From: Candidatus Zhuqueibacterota bacterium 4572_119
Lineage (GTDB): Bacteria > Zhuqueibacterota > Zhuqueibacteria > Thermofontimicrobiales > Thermofontimicrobiaceae
Assembly (NCBI GenBank): GCA_002084535.1
Contig: NBLI01000251.1
Coordinates: 1 to 5,498 of the forward strand
Direction: 5' to 3'
Length of the DNA stretch: 5,498 nt
In this document: positions 1 to 5,430 of the stretch, piece after piece
How positions within the stretch are numbered: position 1 is the stretch's first letter
How the letters are laid out: each line of letters opens with the position of its first letter
Made by a program: the position numbers and the translations under genes
Notes under the pieces: model-generated
What the model was told of the DNA's origin: nothing
Databases searched by the model: none
Seen by the model: the letters and a program-made list of their open reading frames with translations, nothing else

Positions 1-117
1 ACTCCTTTTCGCTTTATCATAAATGTCAGTGAATTATCGCCCCACTTTGTTGATCGGATAATGAAAATTAGTCCTGGAATGTTTAGTCTTTTTGATTCTT
101 TAATGAGTCAACTCTAA
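1..117 (+). CDS. C-terminal end of a gene truncated by the window start; product uncertain
   Basis: Reading frame 1 is open from the first base for 38 codons and ends at TAA 115-117. The visible tail contains the stretches FRFIINVSELSPHFVDRI and SPGMFSLFDSLMSQL, which look like ordinary folded protein rather than chance translation. An ending with an internal proline followed by a hydrophobic/aromatic helix resembles the C-termini of some classical short-chain dehydrogenases, but no catalytic motif (such as YxxxK) lies inside the window, so this is only a suggestion. No GC-rich terminator hairpin follows the stop. The next gene starts more than 400 bases downstream, so the two are probably not co-transcribed. 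Confidence 0.5.
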   Translation, partial: TPFRFIINVSELSPHFVDRIMKISPGMFSLFDSLMSQL

Positions 118-237
118 AAAGGTAAAAACCAGGTATTTTCCAATTAAAACAAAAACTGTTTATATTGAAGTTATAGCTCCATAATTTATGAAAAATCTTA
201 AAATACAAAATGGCAATAGAAAAAAAATCTATTCATT

Positions 238-432
238 CTATTCAAACACTGCTTGTTGGATACGAATTTTTCTGTATCTACAATTTGGATGTAGCCGGTC
301 AAAGTAATACTTCAGTTACTGGTGGCAGATAGAGATGTCGTACACTTCAACTAAATAATAAATTGTGCCATCAACAATTACAATTTCAAGTGTGCGACAC
401 CTTGAATACTCCCATAACTGAGGCGCTACCTG
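238..432 (-). pseudogene. Possible decayed minus-strand gene fragment
   Basis: On the minus strand one frame runs from 432 down to a TAG at 238-240, interrupted by a TAA at 316-318. The first part includes the stretch LEIVIVDGTIYYLVEVYDI and the second YYFDRLHPNCRYRKIRIQQA. Both have the balanced composition of real protein, with a beta-strand, Asp-Gly turn, beta-strand look in the first. There is no ATG or clear ribosome site at the upper end, where a TGA closes the frame at 433-435. I do not recognise the family. It may be a remnant of a longer gene or a chance open frame in AT-rich DNA; the call rests only on the quality of the translation. Confidence 0.22.
336..399. repeat. Imperfect long inverted repeat / potential stem-loop
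   Basis: TGTCGTACACTT (336-347) is the reverse complement of AAGTGTGCGACA (388-399) except at one position, which would form a G-U pair in RNA. Nested inside is a second inverted repeat, AAATTGT (360-366) with ACAATTT (380-386), and an alternative AATTGT/ACAATT pairing (361-366 with 374-379). Folded, this gives a 12-pair outer stem and a 7-pair inner stem separated by an asymmetric-sequence internal loop. No T-run follows, so it is not a standard intrinsic terminator. It could be the scar of a small mobile element or an RNA structure; no function is demonstrable. Confidence 0.45.
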
Positions 433-498
433 TCAAAAATTATTTTGCTTGTAAGTAATTTCAAAATTTCTTACATTTCTTTGCACATACAAATCAAT

Positions 499-526
499 TT
501 GTTCAAAGTCCAGTTTAAAATTTAAT
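499..526 (+). promoter_or_regulatory. Candidate sigma-70-like promoter for the PD40/OmpA gene
   Basis: TTGTTC (499-504) and TTTAAT (521-526) are separated by 16 bases. The -10-like box matches TATAAT at five of six positions, but the -35-like box matches only TTG. It ends 18 bases before the ATG at 545, implying a very short leader. In such AT-rich sequence a match of this quality is expected by chance fairly often, and the FCB-type consensus (TTG with TAnnTTTG) is not clearly present. Confidence 0.22.
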
Positions 527-544
527 CATAATTAATTTTCAACA

Positions 545-2350
545 ATGGTTATTAGAGCTAAAAAACAGTTTCTCTTTATTGTGATTCTGCTTTTTGTGAT
601 TGCAATAATCTACTGCCCTCGTGCCTTTTCACAAAATATGTATAACCAAAAAATAAAATTTGCTGCTGCTGAAAGTAATTCAAAACAGGATAAGCAACCC
701 CAAAAAGTAGAAAATTATCAGGATAAAGCAAAAGAATTTATTGAATCAGGTCAATGGAAAAAAGCTGTTTTTAACCTGCAAATGCACCTGAAGTCGCATC
801 CGGAAGAAAGCCAGAAAATAAATAAAATAATCGAGATTTTAAATTCTCGGCCTCAAAAGGTTTCAATTGTTAATTTGGGTTCTAATATTAATTCTGAATA
901 TAATGAATATTACCCAATAATATCAGCCGATGGCAGCCAGCTATTCTTTACATCGAGGAATCGTCCCACTGGATTTGGTGGTGAGGATATTTGGTTTTCG
1001 ACGAAATTGAATCATGATTGGTCGCCCGCTGTCAATTTGGGAAAACCAATCAATACAAAGCTGCACGAAGGATTGATCAATTTATCACCAGACCGAACCA
1101 CAGCGTTTATTTACGGGAATTATCCTGATTCGTATGGCAATGGTGATCTATATTTTTCAAAATTAGAAAAGCATGGCTGGGAAACGGTTAAAAACCTGGG
1201 ACAACCGGTAAATACAGAATATTTTGAAGCTGATGCTTGCTTATCCAGTGATGGAAGAACATTGTTTTTTGTTTCTGACAGACCCGGCGTGGTGGGAGAA
1301 TTTAAGCCCAAACATAAATATCGCCATCCGTTTTTCAATACAGATATTTTCGTTTCATTTAAATCTGATTCAGGAATTTGGTCTGAACCTGTAAATATTG
1401 GCAATACTATTAATACCCCAAAATGCGAAAGGGGACCAATATTTCATCCGGATGGAAAAACCTTATTTTTCTGTTCGGCGGGACATCCCGGGCTTGGTGA
1501 TTTAGATTTATTCGTTGCATATCGAAACGGAGATAGTTGGACAGACTGGACTGAACCAGTGAATTTGGGAAAAGAAATAAATACCGTTCACAAAGATTGG
1601 GGTTATAGCATTCCTGTGAGCGGTGATATGGTTTATTTTTCAAGCGCGCGGCAAAAGGGATTCGGTAAAAGCGATATTTACGTTATTAAATTGCCTAAAA
1701 AGCTTACTAAACCTGTTACTATTGTATCAGGTAAAGTAACCGATAAAAATGGTGAACCCCTGGAAAAGGTAAAAATTACCTGGGAAGATTTGCATACTTT
1801 TAAAACACTTGGAATTACTAATACGCTGCCGAATGGAGATTATACAATTTTGTTGCCTTCGGGCAGGTGGTATAGTTACACAGCATCACGGGACAGTTTT
1901 ATTTTCGCCTCAAAGGATATTGATTTAAGAAGAAAGAAAATATCAAAAATCGTATTGGATGTGGAACTCCCTAAATATACGCCGGGAGATAGCGTTTATT
2001 CATCAGCGTTACTCAATGTATTTTTTGAAATTAATCAATCAAAATTACGACCAGAGTCAATTAGTGAGCTCGATCGTTTTTTAAGATTAATTATGAACCA
2101 CCCTGAATGGAAAAAGATAGAAATTGGTGGACATACTTGTGATCTTGGCGCGGCAGATTATAACAGGAAGCTTTCGCGAGAGCGGGCTGCTTCAGTAGTA
2201 AAATATCTTGTGGAAAATGGGCTCGATGAGAACAGATTCTCAGCCAGAGGTTATGGTTTTGACAAACCTTTGGTCGATGAGTACACAAATGCTGCCAGAC
2301 AAAAAAATCGACGCGTTGAATTTAGGGTGATAGAATTAAACTTTGAATAA
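545..2350 (+). CDS. PD40 beta-propeller / OmpA C-terminal domain protein, PorE-like architecture
   Basis: Predicted exported protein that should anchor a beta-propeller to peptidoglycan in the periplasm. Residues 1-29 form a signal peptide (basic start, hydrophobic 9-23, probable cleavage after Ala-Phe-Ser before Gln30); Cys24 is preceded by Tyr, so it is not a convincing lipobox. Residues about 55-95 look like one TPR-type helical hairpin. Five PD40 blades follow (about 118-152, 175-205, 227-271, 295-326, 350-382), each with a D-G or similar turn, an F-F/Y-F strand and a closing D-I/L-W/Y/F strand, linked by repeats such as VNLGKPINT. Residues 392-472 resemble a carboxypeptidase regulatory-like domain (VSGKVTDKNGEPL). 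Residues 488-598 are an OmpA C-terminal domain with NVFFEINQSKL, GGHTCDLG, LSRERA (Arg547) and NRRVEF. This order matches T9SS PorE, though the family is broad and the secretion role is inference. No Shine-Dalgarno sequence precedes the ATG; the signal peptide supports this start. Confidence 0.9.
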   Translation: MVIRAKKQFLFIVILLFVIAIIYCPRAFSQNMYNQKIKFAAAESNSKQDKQPQKVENYQDKAKEFIESGQWKKAVFNLQMHLKSHPEESQKINKIIEILNSRPQKVSIVNLGSNINSEYNEYYPIISADGSQLFFTSRNRPTGFGGEDIWFSTKLNHDWSPAVNLGKPINTKLHEGLINLSPDRTTAFIYGNYPDSYGNGDLYFSKLEKHGWETVKNLGQPVNTEYFEADACLSSDGRTLFFVSDRPGVVGEFKPKHKYRHPFFNTDIFVSFKSDSGIWSEPVNIGNTINTPKCERGPIFHPDGKTLFFCSAGHPGLGDLDLFVAYRNGDSWTDWTEPVNLGKEINTVHKDWGYSIPVSGDMVYFSSARQKGFGKSDIYVIKLPKKLTKPVTIVSGKVTDKNGEPLEKVKITWEDLHTFKTLGITNTLPNGDYTILLPSGRWYSYTASRDSFIFASKDIDLRRKKISKIVLDVELPKYTPGDSVYSSALLNVFFEINQSKLRPESISELDRFLRLIMNHPEWKKIEIGGHTCDLGAADYNRKLSRERAASVVKYLVENGLDENRFSARGYGFDKPLVDEYTNAARQKNRRVEFRVIELNFE

Positions 2351-2596
2351 ATAATATTATCAAAATATCAGCTATTTTAAAATCAATTCCAACTTCGTGT
2401 TTCGATACAACGAGACTAATTTTTAGAACAAAGCAGAACATCTGAATTTTCAAGGTTAAAGGGGAGAGGTTGATTTACTTTTGGTGAAAAAAAGCGGCGC
2501 AATAATGCATGATTAATATAGAATTAAACAGATGGAAAACTCAATCAATATCTATAATCCAACAAAAATGTATTTTATTAGTAGGCGTGGTTAAAA
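2351..2596. other. Intergenic region without a clear gene
   Basis: These 246 bases separate the PD40/OmpA gene from the small frameshifted gene. Immediately after the stop is a weak AT-only hairpin (AAAATA 2362-2367 with TATTTT 2373-2378), too weak to call a terminator. A purine-rich GGGGAGAGG lies at 2461-2469 but no credible reading frame follows it. The only open frame of note is the 20-codon mini-ORF at 2532-2594. Confidence 0.5.
2532..2594 (+). CDS. 20-codon mini-ORF just upstream of the small hypothetical gene
   Basis: ATG 2532-2534 opens a 20-codon frame whose product runs from MENSINIYNP to SRRG; TAA ends at 2594, two bases before the ATG of the next gene at 2597. The spacing would permit translational coupling or a leader-peptide role. 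There is no good ribosome binding site. The motif N-P-x-K-x-Y-x-I-S-R resembles the start of some serine-acetyltransferase-like proteins from polysaccharide loci, so it may instead be the broken 5' end of another gene. Both readings are inference. Confidence 0.2.
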   Translation: MENSINIYNPTKMYFISRRG

Positions 2597-3016
2597 ATGG
2601 CCGATGAAAAAGCACAAATAAGTCCCTATGTTCAAAATATCAGGGATTGGAAAATAAGAGAAATCATCAGTGGATATTTTGACGCTTTGCTGATTTTTAA
2701 AAATTATAAGAGATCAAAAAGCAAAGTTGCCAACATTCCATTCAGTTCTTTACGAAAAATATGTGACACCTTATGGGATGTAAAAGAAAATTTTCACCTG
2801 ATCTTTAAACGTGTATTGAATCCAAAAAAGAAAATTTTTGAGCAATGTGACAAATTAACGCCCAATGATCTGGAAATAGAGCTCATGAATAAATATTTAT
2901 GTTGCAGCAACAAACTATTACAGGGAATGTGGCTGGGAAGACAGGGCAAAAGATTTGTACAAACAAATGCTAAAGTATATGCCAAGACACAAAGAAGCAA
3001 TTCAAATAATTATTAA
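2597..3016 (+). CDS. Hypothetical protein, 139 codons as read, probably frameshifted near 2894
   Basis: I do not recognise a named family. The first 99 residues are basic, mostly helical-looking and cytoplasmic (no signal peptide or membrane segment), with stretches such as SPYVQNIRDWKIREIISGYF, LWDVKENFHLIFKRVLNPKK and LTPNDLEIELMNK. The last 40 residues in this frame (LCCSNKLLQGMW onward) lose protein character and end in a Ser/Asn-rich tail. In the +1 frame the same DNA encodes a far better C-terminus with a TPR-like pattern, ending at 3038. Skipping one base around T2894 joins MNK to IYVAATNYYREC and gives about 146 residues. So the gene is either mutated, affected by a one-base sequence error, or recoded. 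ATG 2597 is the first start after an in-frame TAG at 2582-2584; no clear Shine-Dalgarno sequence is seen. Confidence 0.6.
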   Translation: MADEKAQISPYVQNIRDWKIREIISGYFDALLIFKNYKRSKSKVANIPFSSLRKICDTLWDVKENFHLIFKRVLNPKKKIFEQCDKLTPNDLEIELMNKYLCCSNKLLQGMWLGRQGKRFVQTNAKVYAKTQRSNSNNY

Positions 3017-3038
3017 AACAAGGCATAAAAAACGATAA
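2895..3038 (+). other. Out-of-frame C-terminal continuation of the small hypothetical gene
   Basis: In the +1 frame relative to the gene at 2597, codons from 2895 to the TAA at 3036-3038 read IYVAATNYYREC, GWEDRAKDLYKQMLKYMP, then RHKEAIQIIIKTRHKKR. The pattern of small and aromatic residues, a Gly-Trp turn, A-x-x-L-Y and a proline about ten residues later is typical of one TPR helix-turn-helix unit. This frame has no start of its own (TGA at 2886-2888 lies just upstream), so it makes sense only as the displaced end of the preceding gene. The direction of the shift (+1) does not fit an ordinary -1 slippery-site mechanism. Confidence 0.65.
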
Positions 3039-3056
3039 TATTTTTGAGTTCATTCT

Positions 3057-3220
3057 AAAAAGCCCTAAACGGCTTTCACCCTGATTGGGATTCGATCTTT
3101 TCTCCGCCATGAATGGTGGAGTTAGTCAATTATAATTACTTAAGTTATATGTTATGACTAACCACATCCTTTAGGATGGGGGCAACATAATTCCGATAAA
3201 AATCAGGACTTTAGTCCCTT
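3057..3220. repeat. Cluster of small hairpins, possible REP-like or MITE-like element
   Basis: Four hairpins lie within about 160 bases: AAAGCC/GGCTTT (3059-3064 with 3071-3076); CTCCGCC/GGTGGAG (3102-3108 with 3115-3121, one G-U pair); CATCC/GGATG with a TTTA loop (3165-3169 with 3174-3178); and GGACT/AGTCC with a TT centre (3206-3217). Longer-range pairs nest around them: GTTAGTCA (3121-3128) with TGACTAAC (3155-3162), and CCTGATT (3080-3086) with AATCAGG (3201-3207). Hairpins with a TTTA or TAAA core are typical of dispersed intergenic repeats moved by REP-associated transposases, but no transposase is present, and repetition elsewhere in the genome cannot be seen here. The first hairpin could also weakly terminate the upstream gene. 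Confidence 0.45.
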
Positions 3221-3304
3221 TTGAGAGCAGACTCGTTTATATTTAGTGAAACTGCTTTTACAGGCAATAAAGCTATTCATCCGCAGAAAAGCTGAGAGCA
3301 TTTA

Positions 3305-4096
3305 ATGAGGATCGGTTTAATTCAATTCCATGTTTGTTTTGGAGAAAAGGAAAAAAATTTCCTTACTGTTGAACGATTATTGAAAATGGAAGAAGCTGAT
3401 CTATGGGTATTGCCTGAGTTGTTCAATACCGGTTATCTTTTTGTCTCTCAAAAAGAAGTTGATGGATTAGCTGAAGAAATTCCAGACGGTGAAACAACGC
3501 GGTCTCTGATCGATTTGTCAAAAAAATATGATACAGCAATAGTTGCCGGGCTTGCAGAAAGAGCATCAGGAAAATATTATAATTCAGCAATTTTAGTCGA
3601 TCAAAAAGGATTAATCGGGCGATACAGGAAACTGCACCTTTTTGACAGGGAGAAGAAGTGGTTTTCTCCCGGAGATTTGCCTTTTAATATATGGGATTTG
3701 GGTGAAGCAAAAGTTGGTATGATGATATGTTTCGATTGGATTTTTCCTGAATCAGCACGGACGCTTGCTTTGAAAGGAGCTGACATTATTTGTCATCCAT
3801 CAAACCTGGTGATGCCTTATTGCCAAAATGCAATGGTAACCCGTTGTCTTGAAAACAGGATTTTTGCCATCACCGCAAACCGGATTGGTGAAGAAGAAAG
3901 AGGTGGTCTCAAACAAAAATTCACCGGCAGGAGTCAGATTACCAATTTTGATGGTGAAATACTTTATCGAGCGCTTCCGGATAAAGAACAGATTGTTGTA
4001 TTAGATATTGATCCCAGCATGGCACGAAATAAAAATATTAACGATAACAACAATTTATTTAACGACCGCCGGAATAAAATATACGAATGGAATTAG
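3305..4096 (+). CDS. Carbon-nitrogen hydrolase (nitrilase superfamily amidase)
   Basis: A cytoplasmic enzyme predicted to hydrolyse a C-N bond of an amide or carbamoyl substrate through a cysteine acyl-enzyme. The Glu-Lys-Cys triad is visible: Glu38 in LPELFNTGY, Lys109 in YRKLHLFDRE and Cys142 in MMICFDWIFPES. Further family marks are GLAER (82-86), KVGMMICFD (136-144), a GADIICHPSNL strand (158-168), the CLENRIFAITANRIG segment (181-195) and GRSQITNFDGEIL (208-220). At 263 residues it is normal length for a single-domain member and appears complete. Carbamoylputrescine amidase, omega-amidase and beta-ureidopropionase share this fold, so the substrate is not assignable. Its stop overlaps the next start by 10 bases, so it is probably co-translated with the C5-epimerase/acyltransferase fusion; a sugar-amide or polysaccharide-related substrate is inference. 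A weak GAGAG lies upstream of the ATG. Confidence 0.9.
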   Translation: MRIGLIQFHVCFGEKEKNFLTVERLLKMEEADLWVLPELFNTGYLFVSQKEVDGLAEEIPDGETTRSLIDLSKKYDTAIVAGLAERASGKYYNSAILVDQKGLIGRYRKLHLFDREKKWFSPGDLPFNIWDLGEAKVGMMICFDWIFPESARTLALKGADIICHPSNLVMPYCQNAMVTRCLENRIFAITANRIGEEERGGLKQKFTGRSQITNFDGEILYRALPDKEQIVVLDIDPSMARNKNINDNNNLFNDRRNKIYEWN

Positions 4097-5430
4097 GACC
4101 GTATTATATAGATTATAACAGCCGTTTAGGCGAGGATTTTTCAGAATATAAATTTGACGACCAAGGAGTACCTTTTAGCCGTCTTCATTACCAACCAAAT
4201 TGGAAGTATAACCCGATTACCGTTTGTCAATATGGATTATATCATTTTAACAAATATCTAAGAACTGCATCGCAGAAATCAAAAATACTCTTCCTGAATC
4301 AAGCAAACTGGCTTGTCAAAAACGCGTCTCCCGGACCAAATAAATCTTTAATATGGTCTTACTTATTTGATATTGAATATTACCAAATCAAAGCGCCCTG
4401 GATTTCCGGTATGGCTCAGGGACAAGCTTTGTCGGTATTGCTGCGGGCACATCAACTCACCGGTGAGAAAAAATATTTGACTACCGCAAGATTAGTCTGG
4501 CGAATATTTAATGTTGAAAGCAAAATGGGAGGTATTATTTCTAAATTTCCTGATGGTTCACCTGTCATTGAAGAATATCCATTGACATCTGGGATATCGG
4601 GAGTGTTAAACGGATTTATATTCGCTGTATTTGGAATTTACGATTTTTCTTTATATAGCGAAGAGAAAGCCGCGCAAGAAAAATTTACTCAATTTATAAA
4701 TAGCCTGAAAGCAAATCTCAACCGATATGATAATGGATTTTGGTCTTACTATGATTTATTCACTCCACTAAGATTGACTTCAAAAACTTATCACAGGCTT
4801 CACCTTGAGCAATTGAAAGCTTTATATAACATAACCGGGGATGAGTTTTTTCAAGACTATTATTTACGCTGGCATAAATATTCGACTTCAAATAAATGTA
4901 ATTTGCAATGGTTTCTGCAGAAATTGTGGCAAAAAATAGCTAATAAATCGCCGATACTTTACAAACAGATCATCGATGCAATTCGCATTTTTCTTCACGG
5001 CAATGTCTGGGGTTTGATGAATCTTGGCTCTAAGGGTGAAGGCGTTGTTATTCTTCCATCGGCAAAGTTAGCTAACGCACAGAATATATTTTTGGGTAAT
5101 CATACATTAGTTAATCGGTCAGTCTATCTTTGGGCGGGAAAAAAATCAAAGATTGTAATTGGTGATTACTGTGGAGTGTCGCCGGGTACATTTATCATAT
5201 CGAGTAACCATGGGGTAAAAGCCGGGCAAAAATGGAGATATCAGGAATATGATGAGGCTGATATAATTATTGGAAATGATGTTTGGATTGGAGCTTATTC
5301 AATCATTCTTCCCGGCGTTCGGATTGGTGATGGCGCCATAATAGCAGCCGGAGCAGTCGTTAATAAAGAAGTAAAGCCAAATACAATAGTCGGAGGAGTA
5401 CCGGCTAAAAAGATTGGTGAACGGAAGTGA
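4087..5430 (+). CDS. Bifunctional D-glucuronyl C5-epimerase-like / hexapeptide-repeat O-acyltransferase fusion
   Basis: Two enzymes on one 447-residue chain, with no signal peptide. Residues 1-270 match the D-glucuronyl C5-epimerase C-terminal family, which inverts C5 of hexuronic acid in a polymer: YNPITVCQYGL (41-51), APWISGMAQGQALS (103-116), IEEYP (161-165), LNGFIFAVFGIYD (174-186), GFWSYYDL (217-224) and TYHRLHLEQL (234-243). Tyr164, Tyr222 and Tyr235 fall where the catalytic tyrosines of animal Glce lie; the Arg of the animal Y-D-L-R motif is Phe225 here. Residues 271-312 are a helical linker. Residues 313-447 form a left-handed beta-helix acyltransferase of the WbbJ/WcaF type, with probable catalytic His375 in SSNHGV, then IIIGNDVWIGAYSIILPGV and the closing GGVPAKKIG. 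The ATG overlaps the upstream stop (ATGGAATTAG) and the TGA overlaps the next start. Probable role: epimerising and O-acetylating a uronic-acid-containing polysaccharide or its lipid-linked precursor. Confidence 0.88.
   Translation: MELGPYYIDYNSRLGEDFSEYKFDDQGVPFSRLHYQPNWKYNPITVCQYGLYHFNKYLRTASQKSKILFLNQANWLVKNASPGPNKSLIWSYLFDIEYYQIKAPWISGMAQGQALSVLLRAHQLTGEKKYLTTARLVWRIFNVESKMGGIISKFPDGSPVIEEYPLTSGISGVLNGFIFAVFGIYDFSLYSEEKAAQEKFTQFINSLKANLNRYDNGFWSYYDLFTPLRLTSKTYHRLHLEQLKALYNITGDEFFQDYYLRWHKYSTSNKCNLQWFLQKLWQKIANKSPILYKQIIDAIRIFLHGNVWGLMNLGSKGEGVVILPSAKLANAQNIFLGNHTLVNRSVYLWAGKKSKIVIGDYCGVSPGTFIISSNHGVKAGQKWRYQEYDEADIIIGNDVWIGAYSIILPGVRIGDGAIIAAGAVVNKEVKPNTIVGGVPAKKIGERK
5416..5429 (+). promoter_or_regulatory. 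Ribosome binding site and GTG start of the third operon gene
   Basis: GGTGA (5416-5420) lies 6 bases before GTG 5427-5429. An in-frame TGA at 5418-5420 means no earlier start is possible in this frame, so GTG is the only plausible initiator. GTG overlaps the preceding stop in the four-base sequence GTGA (5427-5430), the classical arrangement for translational coupling. Confidence 0.55.

Larger units (their letters stand above)
118..544. other. Long intergenic region with no confident gene
   Basis: This 427-base stretch holds no reading frame I would call as a gene. A plus-strand frame at 210-332 (40 codons) has no ribosome binding site and no recognisable motif. On the minus strand, 238-432 reads as protein-like sequence with one internal stop and no start codon, listed separately as a possible remnant. 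It also contains an imperfect inverted repeat (336-399) and a small hairpin AGTAA/TTACT (303-307 with 316-320). The last 50 bases are strongly AT-rich and probably include the promoter of the downstream gene. Confidence 0.6.

Noticed and set aside
210..332. Plus-strand 40-codon ORF
   Set aside because: No ribosome binding site and no motif, and it overlaps the more protein-like minus-strand frame; probably chance.
545..616. Lipoprotein signal peptide using Cys24
   Set aside because: The residue before the Cys is Tyr rather than Gly, Ala or Ser, so the lipobox is not met; an Ala-x-Ser signal peptidase I site five residues later fits better.
1120..2288. Minus-strand open frames of 65-94 codons inside the PD40/OmpA gene (1120-1404, 1410-1643, 2091-2288)
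   Set aside because: They lie entirely within a well-supported gene on the opposite strand, have no ribosome sites and show Ser/Pro/Cys-rich chance-like translations.
2362..2378. Possible terminator after the PD40/OmpA gene
   Set aside because: The stem is six A-T pairs only with a five-base loop and no proper T-run; too unstable to call an intrinsic terminator.
2886..2900. Programmed -1 ribosomal frameshift in the small hypothetical gene
   Set aside because: The good downstream frame is +1, not -1, relative to the upstream frame, and no X-XXY-YYZ heptamer with a following strong structure is evident; a mutation or sequencing error is simpler.
3057..3220. CRISPR array
   Set aside because: The hairpins differ from one another in sequence and there are no identical direct repeats with regular spacers.
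3222..3300. Direct repeat TGAGAGCA (3222-3229 and 3293-3300) as an operator or target-site duplication
   Set aside because: Only eight bases, two copies 71 bases apart and not flanking a recognisable element; within chance expectation.
2794..3786. Minus-strand open frames at 2794-3000 and 3601-3786
   Set aside because: They are opposite-strand shadows of the small hypothetical gene and of the nitrilase gene, with no motifs of their own.
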